Below, in pieces: positions 43,333 through 52,273 of a DNA stretch of 64,000 nt. The notes beneath the pieces were generated by a model. The model was not told where the DNA came from. It saw only the letters and a list, made by a program, of their open reading frames with translations, and searched no databases. The first letter of the stretch is position 1, and the number at the start of each line of letters is the position of its first letter. The DNA lies in contig NZ_FQXP01000003.1 of assembly GCF_900130005.1 (NCBI RefSeq), positions 434,001-498,000 on the forward strand, given 5' to 3'. Position numbers and translations under genes: made by a program. The stretch is from Clostridium collagenovorans DSM 3089 (lineage in GTDB: Bacteria; Bacillota; Clostridia; Clostridiales; Clostridiaceae).

Positions 43333-44100
43333 ATGGCTTCGATGGTAGAAGTAAAAGATTTAAACATGAATTTCTATACAATGGATGGAGAACTTCAAGT
43401 TTTGAAAGATGTAAACTTCACAGTTGAAGAAGGGGAAATTTTAGCTTTATTAGGCCCTTCAGGTAGTGGGAAATCGACATTGCTAAATATTTTAACTAAG
43501 CTTTTAAAACCAACCTCTGGAGATGTTGAGATTAAAGGGAAAATAGGTTATATGTTTCAAAGAGATCATCTTTTAGAATGGAGAACCATCATGGATAACA
43601 TTACTATAGCCTTAGAAATACAAAAGAAATTAACAGATGAAGCTAAAGAAAAGATAGAAAGTTTATTAAAGGCCTATGATTTATGGGATTTTAGAAATAG
43701 ATATCCAAGAGAATTATCTGGTGGTATGAGACAAAGAGTAGCTCTAATTAGAACCTTATCTATAAACCCAGATATTTTACTTTTAGATGAACCTTTTTCA
43801 GCCTTAGACTATCAAACTAGAATCTTAGTTAGTGATGATATAACTAAGATAATAAAGCGAGAAAGGAAAACAACAATTTTGGTTACCCATGATATTTCAG
43901 AAGCAATTTCTATGGGAGATAAAGTAGCAGTTTTATCAAAAAGACCTGCTAAAATAAAAAGCACTTATGATATAGAACTAACATTAAATGAAGAAAAAAC
44001 ACCTCTTTCTGCACGTAAAGCTCCAGAATTTAAGGATTATTTTGATTTACTATGGAAAGATTTAGATGTTTATAATAAGGAAGAGAAAAATGAAGGATAA
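43333..44100 (+). CDS. ABC importer ATPase, nitrate/sulfonate/NMT1 type
   Basis: ATP-binding subunit of a SsuB/TauB/ThiZ-like importer, 255 aa. Walker A is GPSGSGKST (about 44-52), signature LSGGMRQRVALIR, Walker B DILLLDEPFSALD and switch His in VTHDISEA. SD is GGGGGG. Its end overlaps the permease start by 11 bp. Substrate could be a sulfonate, a pyrimidine precursor or another small organic. No TPP riboswitch precedes it, unlike the similar set at 59595-62160. Confidence 0.9.
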   Translation: MASMVEVKDLNMNFYTMDGELQVLKDVNFTVEEGEILALLGPSGSGKSTLLNILTKLLKPTSGDVEIKGKIGYMFQRDHLLEWRTIMDNITIALEIQKKLTDEAKEKIESLLKAYDLWDFRNRYPRELSGGMRQRVALIRTLSINPDILLLDEPFSALDYQTRILVSDDITKIIKRERKTTILVTHDISEAISMGDKVAVLSKRPAKIKSTYDIELTLNEEKTPLSARKAPEFKDYFDLLWKDLDVYNKEEKNEG

Positions 44101-44908
44101 AAAATCAATACAAAGTTTTAAAGAATTTCTAAAGTGTAAAAAGAGGGAAAAAAGAAAGGTTTTCTTTTGGCAAATATTTATATTAATAGCTTTTTTAGCT
44201 TTGTGGGAAGTGTTTGCACGAATTGGTGTTATTGATACCTTTTTATTTAGTAAACCATCAGATATAGTTAATCTATTTATAGGATATTTATCAAATGGAG
44301 AGATTTTTAGACATATAGGCATATCTGTTTGGGAAACAATCCTAGGGTTTACTATAGGTACTGTAATAGGAATAATTGTAGCTATATCACTTTGGTGGTC
44401 TAAGCTTGTGGCTAAAATCCTAGATCCATTCTTAGTAGTATTAAATGCCTTACCTAAAACTGCATTGGCTCCTATTATTATAGTTTGGGTTGGAGCAGGA
44501 GTAAAGGGTATAGTAGTAATAGCTGTGACCATATCTGTAGTTACAACAATTTTATCTGCATATAATTACTTTATCAATGTAGATGAAGAGAAAGTTAAAA
44601 TGCTAAGAAGCTTTGGAGCTAATAAAAGACAGATATTAACCAAATTAATCTTACCAGCCAATATAGGAAATATAATAAATATAATAAAGATTAATATAGG
44701 GATGTCTTGGGTTGGTGTAATAGTTGGTGAATTCTTAGTTTCTAGATATGGTATAGGATATTTGATTGTGTATGGTGGTCAAGTATTTAGATTAGATTTA
44801 GTCATGATGGGAGTAGTAGTACTAGCAGTATGTGCTCTTGTAATGTACGAAATTGTAAACATTATAGAAAAAATATATAAGTCTAAAAACAATGTTGATA
44901 ACAATTAA
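44090..44908 (+). CDS. ABC importer permease, SsuC/TauC/ThiX type
   Basis: Membrane subunit, 272 aa from the ATG at 44090, which has GGAAGAG upstream; a farther ATG at 44066 lies deep in the ATPase gene without an SD. About six membrane segments. The EAA-like coupling loop is EEKVKMLRSFGANKRQ, and NALPKTALAPIIIVWVG is the family block. It is coupled to the ATPase gene and followed 26 nt later by the binding protein. Confidence 0.9.
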   Translation: MKDKKSIQSFKEFLKCKKREKRKVFFWQIFILIAFLALWEVFARIGVIDTFLFSKPSDIVNLFIGYLSNGEIFRHIGISVWETILGFTIGTVIGIIVAISLWWSKLVAKILDPFLVVLNALPKTALAPIIIVWVGAGVKGIVVIAVTISVVTTILSAYNYFINVDEEKVKMLRSFGANKRQILTKLILPANIGNIINIIKINIGMSWVGVIVGEFLVSRYGIGYLIVYGGQVFRLDLVMMGVVVLAVCALVMYEIVNIIEKIYKSKNNVDNN

Positions 44909-44934
44909 AAATACAAAATTATGGTGGTGAGAAT

Positions 44935-45960
44935 ATGAATAAGATAAAAAAAATAATACCATTGTTAGCTACCTTATTGGTAGTGCCAATGATATTTACA
45001 GGATGTAATAAGAAGAGTGGAGAGCTAACTAAAGTAAAATTAGCAGAGGTTACTCACTCTGTGTTTTATGCCCCTCAATATGTGGCAATGAGTCAAGGTT
45101 TCTTTAAGGAAGAAGGATTAGATATAGAGCTTATGGCAGCGCAGGGAGCAGATAAGACTATGGCGGCTTTAGTTTCAGGAGAAGTAGATATTGGATTAAT
45201 GGGACCTGAAGCTTCTATATATGTATTCAATAAAGGAAGCAAAGATTATGCTGTTAACTTTGCTCAACTTACTAAAAGAGATGGTAGCTTCTTAGTATCA
45301 AGAAAAGATGAAAAGAACTTTAAAATTGAAGATTTAGCAGGTAAGGAAATTTTAGGTGGAAGAAAAGGTGGAGTTCCTGAAATGACCTTAGAATATGTTA
45401 TAAAAAATAAGGGTGTTAAAATAGGTGAAAATACAGCAAGTGGAGAAGCTAATGTAAGAACTGACGTACAATTTAATGTTATGGCAGGTTCCTTTGTTGC
45501 TGGTGAAGGGGATTATGTTACTTTATTTGAACCAGCTGCAACAGCAATGGAAAAACAAAAAAATGGCTATATAGTTGCTTCTATAGGAGAGGAATCAGGA
45601 GAAATACCTTACACAGCATATAGTGCTACAAATAAATATATGAAAGATCATGAAGAGATAGTTCAAAAGTTCACTAATGCTATTTATAAAGGTCAACTAT
45701 ATGTTAAAAATCATAGTTCAAAAGAAATAGCTGAAGCAATAGCACCATATTTTACTGAAATAAGTAAAGAAGATTTGGTAACTGTAGTTCAAAGATACAA
45801 GGATATAGATGCTTGGTGTGATAACCCTGTATTAAAGGAAGATAGTTTAAATCATCTAATGGATGTTATAGATACAGCAGGGGAATTAGATAAGAGACAA
45901 AATTATAATGATATAGTAACAACAAAATTTGCAGAAAAAACTATGCAAAATGTTAAATAG
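44935..45960 (+). CDS. ABC importer substrate-binding lipoprotein (NMT1/SsuA-like)
   Basis: Membrane-anchored binding protein, 341 aa. The lipoprotein signal peptide ends with lipobox FTGC (Cys24). The periplasmic-binding fold has YAPQYVAMSQGFFKEEGLDI, DKTMAALVSGEVDIGLMGPE and YVTLFEPAATAMEKQKNGYI, typical of NMT1/SsuA-like proteins. SD is GGTGGTG. The ligand is unknown. Related to ThiY at 59595 but not close. Confidence 0.88.
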   Translation: MNKIKKIIPLLATLLVVPMIFTGCNKKSGELTKVKLAEVTHSVFYAPQYVAMSQGFFKEEGLDIELMAAQGADKTMAALVSGEVDIGLMGPEASIYVFNKGSKDYAVNFAQLTKRDGSFLVSRKDEKNFKIEDLAGKEILGGRKGGVPEMTLEYVIKNKGVKIGENTASGEANVRTDVQFNVMAGSFVAGEGDYVTLFEPAATAMEKQKNGYIVASIGEESGEIPYTAYSATNKYMKDHEEIVQKFTNAIYKGQLYVKNHSSKEIAEAIAPYFTEISKEDLVTVVQRYKDIDAWCDNPVLKEDSLNHLMDVIDTAGELDKRQNYNDIVTTKFAEKTMQNVK

Positions 45961-46100
45961 AAAGAAAATATAAAAGATAAATTTGTATTTAAGTATAGAT
46001 TAAGAAATATTAAAAAAAGTTCTTCTGAACATTAAGTTTAAAACTTATATAAATAGTAGAAGAGGGAAAATAAAACTTAAGCATTAATATGAGAAAAAGT

Positions 46101-46133
46101 AAGGTGTAATCAAAACATATGATTACACCTTGT
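46101..46133. terminator. Bidirectional terminator
   Basis: AAGGTGTAATC (46101-46111) pairs with GATTACACCTT (46121-46131), loop 9 nt. It lies between the binding-protein gene (+) and the convergent ttcA-like gene (-). Confidence 0.8.
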
Positions 46134-46144
46134 TTAAGTTGCAG

Positions 46145-46873
46145 CTAAGAGTTTTTAATTGAATCATGATCCCAAATAAATAATTGCTCAGAATTATTTA
46201 AAGAACTAAAAAGACTTTTCTTAAAGCCTGGAATCTTAGTATTTAAATCCTTAATAAGAATTTTCATATCCTCACGTTTAGTTTTTCCATTTACGGGACA
46301 AGGATTTTGAATTACAGGAAAATTATAATCTTTAACGGCGCGTTTTATTTCATGTTCCTCGATATATACCATAGGTCGAATTAAGGTTATATCGTTTTTA
46401 TGCATATAACTTTTAGGGGAAAAACAATTTATTCTTCCTTCATAGCATAAAGAAAGCATGAAGGTTTCCAAAGCATCATCTTTATGATGTCCTAAGGCAA
46501 CCTTTGTACAACCTAATTTTTTAGCGTGATCATTCAAGGCTCCTCTACGTAGGTTAGCACAAAGAGAACAAGGATTTTTTTCATTACGCTTTTCAAATAC
46601 AATATCTATAATATTAGTTTCTATTTCATAAAATGGTACATCTAATTCTTCGCATAAGGTTCTTAAAGGGGAAAAATCAGCTCCAGCTCCAGGATTTAAT
46701 GTTATGGCTATTAAATCAAATTTTTCAGGGGAAAATTGTTGATATCGTTTTAATATATGTAAAAGTGTTAAACTATCCTTTCCACCAGAAAGACCAAGAG
46801 CTATTTTATCATTTTCTTCTATTAAATTAAATTCTTTTATAGCTTGACGAGCTTTGCTTAAAAGTTTTTGCAT
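46145..46873 (-). CDS. ttcA: TtcA-like tRNA thiolation protein (PP-loop ATPase)
   Basis: PP-loop enzyme of the TtcA/TtuA group that adenylates and thiolates tRNA cytidine 32 or related bases. It is 242 aa, shorter than enterobacterial TtcA. PP-loop SGGKDSLTLL is at about residues 29-38. The Cys pair in NPCSLCANLRRG and a third Cys in NPCPVNGKTKRED would bind a [4Fe-4S] cluster. GHHKDDALETFMLSLCYEGR is the conserved central block. SD is TGGAGG. The exact tRNA position modified is inferred from the family only. Confidence 0.85.
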   Translation of the reverse strand: MQKLLSKARQAIKEFNLIEENDKIALGLSGGKDSLTLLHILKRYQQFSPEKFDLIAITLNPGAGADFSPLRTLCEELDVPFYEIETNIIDIVFEKRNEKNPCSLCANLRRGALNDHAKKLGCTKVALGHHKDDALETFMLSLCYEGRINCFSPKSYMHKNDITLIRPMVYIEEHEIKRAVKDYNFPVIQNPCPVNGKTKREDMKILIKDLNTKIPGFKKSLFSSLNNSEQLFIWDHDSIKNS

Positions 46874-47199
46874 TTGTTTCCTCCATAAAATATAAAAATA
46901 AATATATGTATATAATATAGTAACAACAGTGAAATATCCACATTATTATTGTAGATAATGAAATTATATAAAACAATGAGTAGGTAGTTTATAGTTTTTT
47001 GTCAAAGAATATGTTTATATCTAATCTTGATATTTGTAGAAATAAGTTTGAAATTTATAAATAGAAAGCATGATAATCTATAGAAAGTATGATTAATTAA
47101 AAATTAAAAGAATAAATGGAATAGTAACTTATGTTACGTAACTTAAAGAGATTATGAATTATAATATGAGTATAAATTTAAAGTTAAGGAGTGATATAA
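46874..47199. other. Gene-free divergent region with palindrome and cupin promoter
   Basis: About 325 bp between ttcA (-) and the cupin gene (+). It holds the repeated phrase ATAGAAAG(C/T)ATGAT near 47060-47095, a palindrome GTTACGTAAC at 47133-47142, and a perfect TATAAT at 47160-47165 for the cupin gene. Confidence 0.55.
47129..47165 (+). promoter_or_regulatory. Cupin-gene promoter with overlapping operator-like palindrome
   Basis: TATAAT at 47160-47165. The -35 position (about 47137-47142) has no consensus box but lies inside an 18-bp imperfect palindrome, 47129-47146, with perfect core GTTACGTAAC. It suggests a regulator binding over the -35 region. Confidence 0.45.
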
Positions 47200-47577
47200 A
47201 TGAGTAAAGAATTAATTAAAAATATAGATTTTAGAAAAGTTTTAGAGATGGAGTCTTTAGTTGATTATCAAGAGGGAAGAGTTATAAGTAGAACTTTAGC
47301 ACAGGGTAGAACTATGAGTATGACTTTATTTGCTTTTGATAAAGGGGAAGAAATAAGTACACATAGTGCAGGAGGAGATGCTTTAGTTTATATTTTAGAT
47401 GGAGAAGCTGAGATAAGTATTGGAGAAGAAACCTTTATAGTTAAGAAAGGAGAAACTATAGTTATGCCAGCTAATGTTCCTCATAGTTTATTTGCTATAG
47501 AAAGATTTAAAATGCAATTAGTAGTAATATTTGATTTAGGAACAGTTTCAAGAGCAAATTTAAAGCTTAATAAATAA
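47200..47577 (+). CDS. Small cupin-domain protein
   Basis: Single-domain cupin of 125 aa. Motif 1 region: STHSAGGDALVYILDGEAEI; motif 2: VMPANVPHSLFAIE, with His residues suitable for a metal. Motif 1 has only one clear His (THSAGG), so the metal site may be reduced. Such proteins are common in clostridia and lack an assigned reaction. SD is AAGGAGTG. It is followed by the 43-aa gene. Confidence 0.85.
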   Translation: MSKELIKNIDFRKVLEMESLVDYQEGRVISRTLAQGRTMSMTLFAFDKGEEISTHSAGGDALVYILDGEAEISIGEETFIVKKGETIVMPANVPHSLFAIERFKMQLVVIFDLGTVSRANLKLNK

Positions 47578-47654
47578 TATAACTAAGTACCAGTTGTTTC
47601 TTGTAATAAAAATTTCATTTAAGAGAAAAGATATATTTAAGTGAGGTGATTATT

Positions 47655-47786
47655 ATGGGAAATAAAATGAAAAAATCAAAGACAGATACTCATAAACATA
47701 TAAATCATGATCCAAGAGTTGAGAGTGCAAAGGCTGTATTTAATGATGGAACAGCAAAAAAATCTAAAACAGCAGATAAAGAATAA
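47655..47786 (+). CDS. 43-aa basic protein with HINHDP motif
   Basis: Short gene with a good SD (GTGAGGTGAT, 5 nt before ATG). The product is hydrophilic and Lys-rich, with HKHINHDPRVESAKAVFNDG in the middle. From memory it resembles a family of very small clostridial proteins named after CPC_1213, but I cannot confirm this. No membrane segment or catalytic motif. Its function is unknown. It ends in front of a bidirectional terminator (47796-47837). Confidence 0.7.
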   Translation: MGNKMKKSKTDTHKHINHDPRVESAKAVFNDGTAKKSKTADKE

Positions 47787-47795
47787 TTAAAGTTA

Positions 47796-47837
47796 AGGCT
47801 TTCACATAAGCAAAATATATGCATAATGTGAAAGCCT
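47796..47837. terminator. Bidirectional terminator
   Basis: AGGCTTTCACAT (47796-47807) pairs with ATGTGAAAGCCT (47826-47837), loop 18 nt. It lies between the 43-aa gene and the convergent ABC permease gene. Confidence 0.75.
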
Positions 47838-47877
47838 CTTTAATTGTATATTTTATAAAAGTCTTTATTTCAAAAGC

Positions 47878-49551
47878 TTAGTTTTTAACGTCTTGTTTAT
47901 TAAATACTATAAAAGAAGTTAATATAAATATAATAGATAATACTACTAATTCTATAGCGCCTACATTCGGTAATAAATCTATTCCATAGTTTTGAGCAAA
48001 GGATGACACAGTATAAGAACCAGGTAAAACACTTGATAAATTAATATAAGGTAGTGGAGTATAAGCTATCCACGTTACTTTAAATTGTGCCATAAATACA
48101 GAGATTGGTAGTCCCGCTAAGTATAAGAACATAGTTCCTCCAACAGCTAAAGCAGTATTTTTTACTATAGTAGATATAGCAAAGGATAGACTGATAGCAA
48201 ATATTAAGCTTATACTAGCAAATAATAAAGTAGGCATAAAATAACTAAAGAAACTTTGTTCCACAATAGCGTTATTAGCATAGCTTAAGATTGGTGTAGA
48301 TAGGCTATTAAAGCCGTAAGCTATTCCACTACTTAAGGTAGTTAAAGCTACGCATAAAAATAATAATACATATCCACTTAAAAGTACAAGTAATAATTTA
48401 GAAAGTAGTAATTTCCATCTACAAACTGGTCTTAATATAAGAAGTCTAATAGTTCCCTTAGAATATTCACTTGATACAATATTACCTGCAATCATTACAC
48501 ATAAGAAAACAACAGCAGAAACGTATATAATATAAATGGAATTAATAGTATTTTTAGCATCCTTAGCAAAACCTAATTGAGGCATATTATTATTTAAACT
48601 ATACCAATTTAATTCAATTTGTTCTTTGTTTTTTTGAACACGGTTTTTATGATTTTCTAAATATTTTTCATAAGTTAAACCATTTTGTATTTCATATGCA
48701 TAGTTGCTTTTAAATTCCTCCTCTAAAGCAGGAAGTTCATATTTAGCAGATGAACAATAAACTATGTTGCTTAAGGTAGCGTCTCTCCAATCATTTCTAT
48801 CAGGAGATACATCATGATCTTGTCTAAATTTAATTATTTTTATTAATTCTTCTTGCATAGAAACTTGATTTTTAGTTGTTTCTACATTTCTAGCTAAAGA
48901 GCTATTTTTAGGATCCTTCTTTAGTTCATCTTCAGCTGATTTAAGAGAAGTCTTAAGGTCCCCTAAAGTTTTATTATAAGAATCAGCAGAAGTTTTTAAG
49001 TAAGATTTATAGTCATTGTTTTTTATGTTTTCGTATAATCTATTGGAATCTTTTTCAAATTCACTTTTTTTTGCTTTTAATTCTTCATTACTTAACTGAG
49101 ATAATTCCATTAATTCTTCAGGTTGAGCCAAATAAACAAATTTTGTAATATCACTTACGCTATGTTTTTCAATTAAAGCATTAATAGCAAAAGCCATGTT
49201 TTCTTTAGTAAAGGCAGCATCTGCAACCTCACTACGCCAATTATTATAATTAATATCATTATCAATTAAAAAGTTATTATATTTTACATTAAGCTCATTA
49301 AATTTTAAATTTAACTTTGATAGATTATCAGTTTTGCTTTTAAGTGAAGATATTTCACTTTCATAAAAAGAAATTTGATGTCTATAGTTATCTAAATGAT
49401 AATTAGAGCTAAATTCTCTATTTTCCATATATTTAAATAAGAATGGCATACAAACAGCAAACAATAATAGTAAGGCAGTAAGAACTACGATACTTATTTT
49501 CTTGTATTGCTTTGTAAATTCATTTCTCATAAGATTTTTAAATTTACTCAT
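47878..49551 (-). CDS. ABC-2 type transporter permease with large extracellular coiled coil
   Basis: It is 557 aa. One membrane segment at about residues 21-38 is followed by about 300 polar residues rich in helix formers (for example KSAEDELKKDPKNSSLARN), probably outside the cell. Then come about six membrane segments (about 338-550). This is the ABC-2 exporter layout used for lantibiotic, Na+ or peptide export or immunity. It is coded 17 nt after its ATPase gene in the same operon. The substrate is unknown. SD is AAGGGAG. Confidence 0.82.
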   Translation of the reverse strand: MSKFKNLMRNEFTKQYKKISIVVLTALLLLFAVCMPFLFKYMENREFSSNYHLDNYRHQISFYESEISSLKSKTDNLSKLNLKFNELNVKYNNFLIDNDINYNNWRSEVADAAFTKENMAFAINALIEKHSVSDITKFVYLAQPEELMELSQLSNEELKAKKSEFEKDSNRLYENIKNNDYKSYLKTSADSYNKTLGDLKTSLKSAEDELKKDPKNSSLARNVETTKNQVSMQEELIKIIKFRQDHDVSPDRNDWRDATLSNIVYCSSAKYELPALEEEFKSNYAYEIQNGLTYEKYLENHKNRVQKNKEQIELNWYSLNNNMPQLGFAKDAKNTINSIYIIYVSAVVFLCVMIAGNIVSSEYSKGTIRLLILRPVCRWKLLLSKLLLVLLSGYVLLFLCVALTTLSSGIAYGFNSLSTPILSYANNAIVEQSFFSYFMPTLLFASISLIFAISLSFAISTIVKNTALAVGGTMFLYLAGLPISVFMAQFKVTWIAYTPLPYINLSSVLPGSYTVSSFAQNYGIDLLPNVGAIELVVLSIIFILTSFIVFNKQDVKN

Positions 49552-49568
49552 TTAAAACACTCCCTTAA

Positions 49569-50501
49569 TTAAGATATTTGATGATTAGCACTTTTTGTTA
49601 TTTCCATGAATTTTTCTTCTAAGCTTGCGGAAGCATGAGAAATTTCATAAACATCTATGCTATTTATTACTAGTGATTTGTTTATTTTAGCTATATCGGT
49701 TTTAGAAACACTTAACTGTAATTTATTTTTATGTGTACTTATATTTAAATCCTTTATAAGTCCTTTAATTATATCGACAGACTCCTCTACATCACTAACT
49801 TCTATAGTGTAATTTATGATGTCATCAGACTTAGAGTTTGTAAGTTCATTTAAGGATTTAACATCTATTATTTTACCGTTATCTATAATACCGAATCTAT
49901 CACACATAAGTTCCATTTCACTTAAAAGATGACTAGAAACTAATACTGCTAAACCTTCTGTTTTAGCAAGAGTTTTAAGATTATCACGTAGTTCTTTAAT
50001 ACCAGCAGGATCTAATCCGTTTGTAGGTTCATCTAAAATAAGAAGCTTAGGTTTATGAAGTAAGGCTTGAGCTACCCCTAAACGTTGACGCATACCTAAG
50101 GAATATTTTCTTACCTTTTCATCAATACGATTATTTAACTTAACCATATCAATTACTTCATCTATTCGCTCCTTAGATATATCTCCGTGCATACGACCAA
50201 AAATCTCTAAGTTTGTTCTACCAGTTAAATATCCGTACATTTCAGGATTTTCTATTATACCACCTACATTAGATAGGGCAGCTTCATAATCTGTTTTTAC
50301 ATTCTTACCACAAATTAATATCTCACCTTCATCAATTTTAAGTAATCCTGTTATCATTTTAATTGTAGTTGTTTTACCAGCACCATTAGGGCCTAAGAAA
50401 CCGAAAATCTCACCTTCCATTACTGAAAAAGAAAGATTATCAATTATTTTTCGTTTGCCAATTGTTTTACTAATATTTTTCAATTCTAAAACTGTGGACA
50501 T
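49569..50501 (-). CDS. ABC transporter ATPase (drug/bacitracin-type exporter)
   Basis: It is 310 aa. Walker A is GPNGAGKTT (about 36-44), signature YSLGMRQRLGVAQALLH, Walker B LLILDEPTNGLDP and switch His in VSSHLLSEM. The extended C-terminal part (after about residue 220) is typical of BcrA-like exporters. It is upstream of and cotranscribed with the permease gene. SD is TGAGGTG. No two-component system is adjacent. Confidence 0.92.
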   Translation of the reverse strand: MSTVLELKNISKTIGKRKIIDNLSFSVMEGEIFGFLGPNGAGKTTTIKMITGLLKIDEGEILICGKNVKTDYEAALSNVGGIIENPEMYGYLTGRTNLEIFGRMHGDISKERIDEVIDMVKLNNRIDEKVRKYSLGMRQRLGVAQALLHKPKLLILDEPTNGLDPAGIKELRDNLKTLAKTEGLAVLVSSHLLSEMELMCDRFGIIDNGKIIDVKSLNELTNSKSDDIINYTIEVSDVEESVDIIKGLIKDLNISTHKNKLQLSVSKTDIAKINKSLVINSIDVYEISHASASLEEKFMEITKSANHQIS

Positions 50502-50911
50502 ATCTTCACCTCATTTGATTTAATTAACTTGTTTTTTTCATTATACAAGAGAAAATATTATAATAAAATATAGAATGGACAAATATATGGTAATTTTAAT
50601 AAAGATTCACTGTGATGTAAGGGTATTATAAGAAATATTTAAGGGTATTAAGAAAGTCGTAAGAATTTATATGTATTTTATGTACATTTCATAAAGATCC
50701 AACTTAAGAAGTAAATAAAACTAACTCTAAATGTAGTTTTTGAAAAGAAAGTTAACATATATAATATAAAGTAAGCTTTGTATCGGTACACTTGATTTTT
50801 ATACTTTCTATGATATATTTTAAAGATAGAGGAAATTTTAACCTTAAGTTAAAGAGATATTTCTTAAGGATAAATATAGTGATTTTAGTAATAGACACTT
50901 GGAGGATACGT
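50502..50911. other. Divergent regulatory region between the exporter and pdxK
   Basis: About 410 bp without a gene. AAGGGTATTA is repeated at 50619-50628 and 50641-50650, 22 bp apart, about 120-150 bp upstream of the exporter ATPase. A promoter for pdxK is seen as TTGATT (50792-50797), 16 bp, then TGA-TATATT (50814-50819), giving a leader of about 85 nt. Confidence 0.5.
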
Positions 50912-51748
50912 ATGAATTCGAAAATAAAGAGAGTTGTAGCTATTAATGATATGTCTGGTTTAGGAAAATGTTCATTAACTGTTGCAATTCCAATATTAGC
51001 AACATTAGGGTTACAAACATGCCCTTTTCCAACGGCAATACTTTCTTGTCAGACAGGCTATCCTAAATATACATTTTTTGATTTTACGGATGAGATGATA
51101 AAATATGAAAAGTGTTGGGAGGAACTTCATAGTAAGTTTAATTGTATTTATTCGGGATTTTTAGGATCAGAAAGGCAAATAGATATTGTTGCTAACTTTA
51201 TACAAAAGCATAAGGAAGCTATGATTTTTGTAGATCCTGTAATGGGTGATAATGGAGAAATATATGGTACTTATAATGATGAGATGTGCTATAAAATGAA
51301 AGAACTAGTTAAAATAGCGGATATTGTTACGCCTAATCTTACTGAGGCATGTATTTTAACAGGATTAAATTATGAGAATATAAAAGAGTTAAGTTTAGAA
51401 GATATAAAATCTATAGCAATGGATATAGGAAATATGGGACCTGAAAAAATTGTTATAACAGGAATTGTAAAAGAAAATATAGTTCATAATTTAGCTTATG
51501 ATAAAGAAAAGGATGAAATTTTTATTACTGAAGCTAAATATAATCAAAGATCTTATAGTGGAACAGGAGATATATTTTCTTCAATAGTTTGTGGTATGAC
51601 TGTGAGGGGAATTGATTTTACTGTAGCTGTACAAAAGGCTAGTAACTTTATAGAAGAAGCTATAGATTACACTGATAAATTTGATATTCCTGGAAGAGAG
51701 GGAATATGTTATGAGTTTTTCTTAAAGGAGCTGATAATTAATGAATAA
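50912..51748 (+). CDS. pdxK: Pyridoxal/pyridoxamine kinase
   Basis: Ribokinase-fold kinase for vitamin B6 vitamers, 278 aa from the ATG at 50912 (SD TGGAGG). The frame is open 120 nt further upstream, but that part lies over the promoter. N-terminal NDMSGLGKCSLTVAIPIL and PTAILSCQTGYP are typical of PdxY/PdxK. The anion-hole motif SGTGDIFSS is at about 211-219. The stop overlaps the ECF transporter gene by 8 bp, in line with import and phosphorylation of B6. A second kinase role (HMP) is covered by thiD elsewhere. Confidence 0.88.
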   Translation: MNSKIKRVVAINDMSGLGKCSLTVAIPILATLGLQTCPFPTAILSCQTGYPKYTFFDFTDEMIKYEKCWEELHSKFNCIYSGFLGSERQIDIVANFIQKHKEAMIFVDPVMGDNGEIYGTYNDEMCYKMKELVKIADIVTPNLTEACILTGLNYENIKELSLEDIKSIAMDIGNMGPEKIVITGIVKENIVHNLAYDKEKDEIFITEAKYNQRSYSGTGDIFSSIVCGMTVRGIDFTVAVQKASNFIEEAIDYTDKFDIPGREGICYEFFLKELIINE

Positions 51749-52256
51749 GGATAAGAAAACTAAAAATTTAGTTTTATCGGCTTTGTTTGCGGCTATGGTT
51801 TGCTTAACTACAGCGTATCTTTTTCATATACCAACAGTAAATGGAGGATATATACATTTAGGCGATACCTTTATATACTTAGCTGCATGTATCTTACCTA
51901 TGCCTTATGCTATGATTGCAGCAGCTTTAGGAGCTGGTATGGCAGATATGCTCTCAGGTGCAATGATATGGATAATTCCTACAGTTATAATTAAACCTAT
52001 TTTAGTTACATTTTTTACATCTAAATGTGAAAAATTTTTATGTACTAAAAATATAATTGCAGTTTTTTTAGCTGGAATAACTGGAGTCTTAGGATATTAT
52101 ATAGCCTCTGTAATAATAACAGGTAACTTTTTAGCGCCGTTAGCTACTTTAATTATGGATTTTATTCAACCTATAGGAAGTGGAGTTGTTTTTATTACAT
52201 GTGCTTATATATTAGATAAAATTAAATTTAAAAGTAGAGTATTAAATAAACAATAA
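51741..52256 (+). CDS. ECF transporter S component, probably for vitamin B6
   Basis: Substrate-binding membrane subunit of an energy-coupling factor importer, 171 aa, with about five to six hydrophobic segments. NGGYIHLGDTFIYLAACILP and GAGMADMLSGAMIWIIPTVI (regions at about 34-53 and 63-83) are typical S-component sequence. Overlap with pdxK suggests pyridoxine or pyridoxal as substrate. It resembles the group I remember as TIGR04002. The shared energising module (EcfA, EcfT) is not in this window. Confidence 0.82.
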   Translation: MNKDKKTKNLVLSALFAAMVCLTTAYLFHIPTVNGGYIHLGDTFIYLAACILPMPYAMIAAALGAGMADMLSGAMIWIIPTVIIKPILVTFFTSKCEKFLCTKNIIAVFLAGITGVLGYYIASVIITGNFLAPLATLIMDFIQPIGSGVVFITCAYILDKIKFKSRVLNKQ

Positions 52257-52273
52257 TATTTGGGGGAATAATA

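Noticed and set aside
50792..50911. 120-nt N-terminal extension of pdxK
   Set aside because: It covers the probable promoter, has no SD, and the family N-terminus fits the ATG at 50912.
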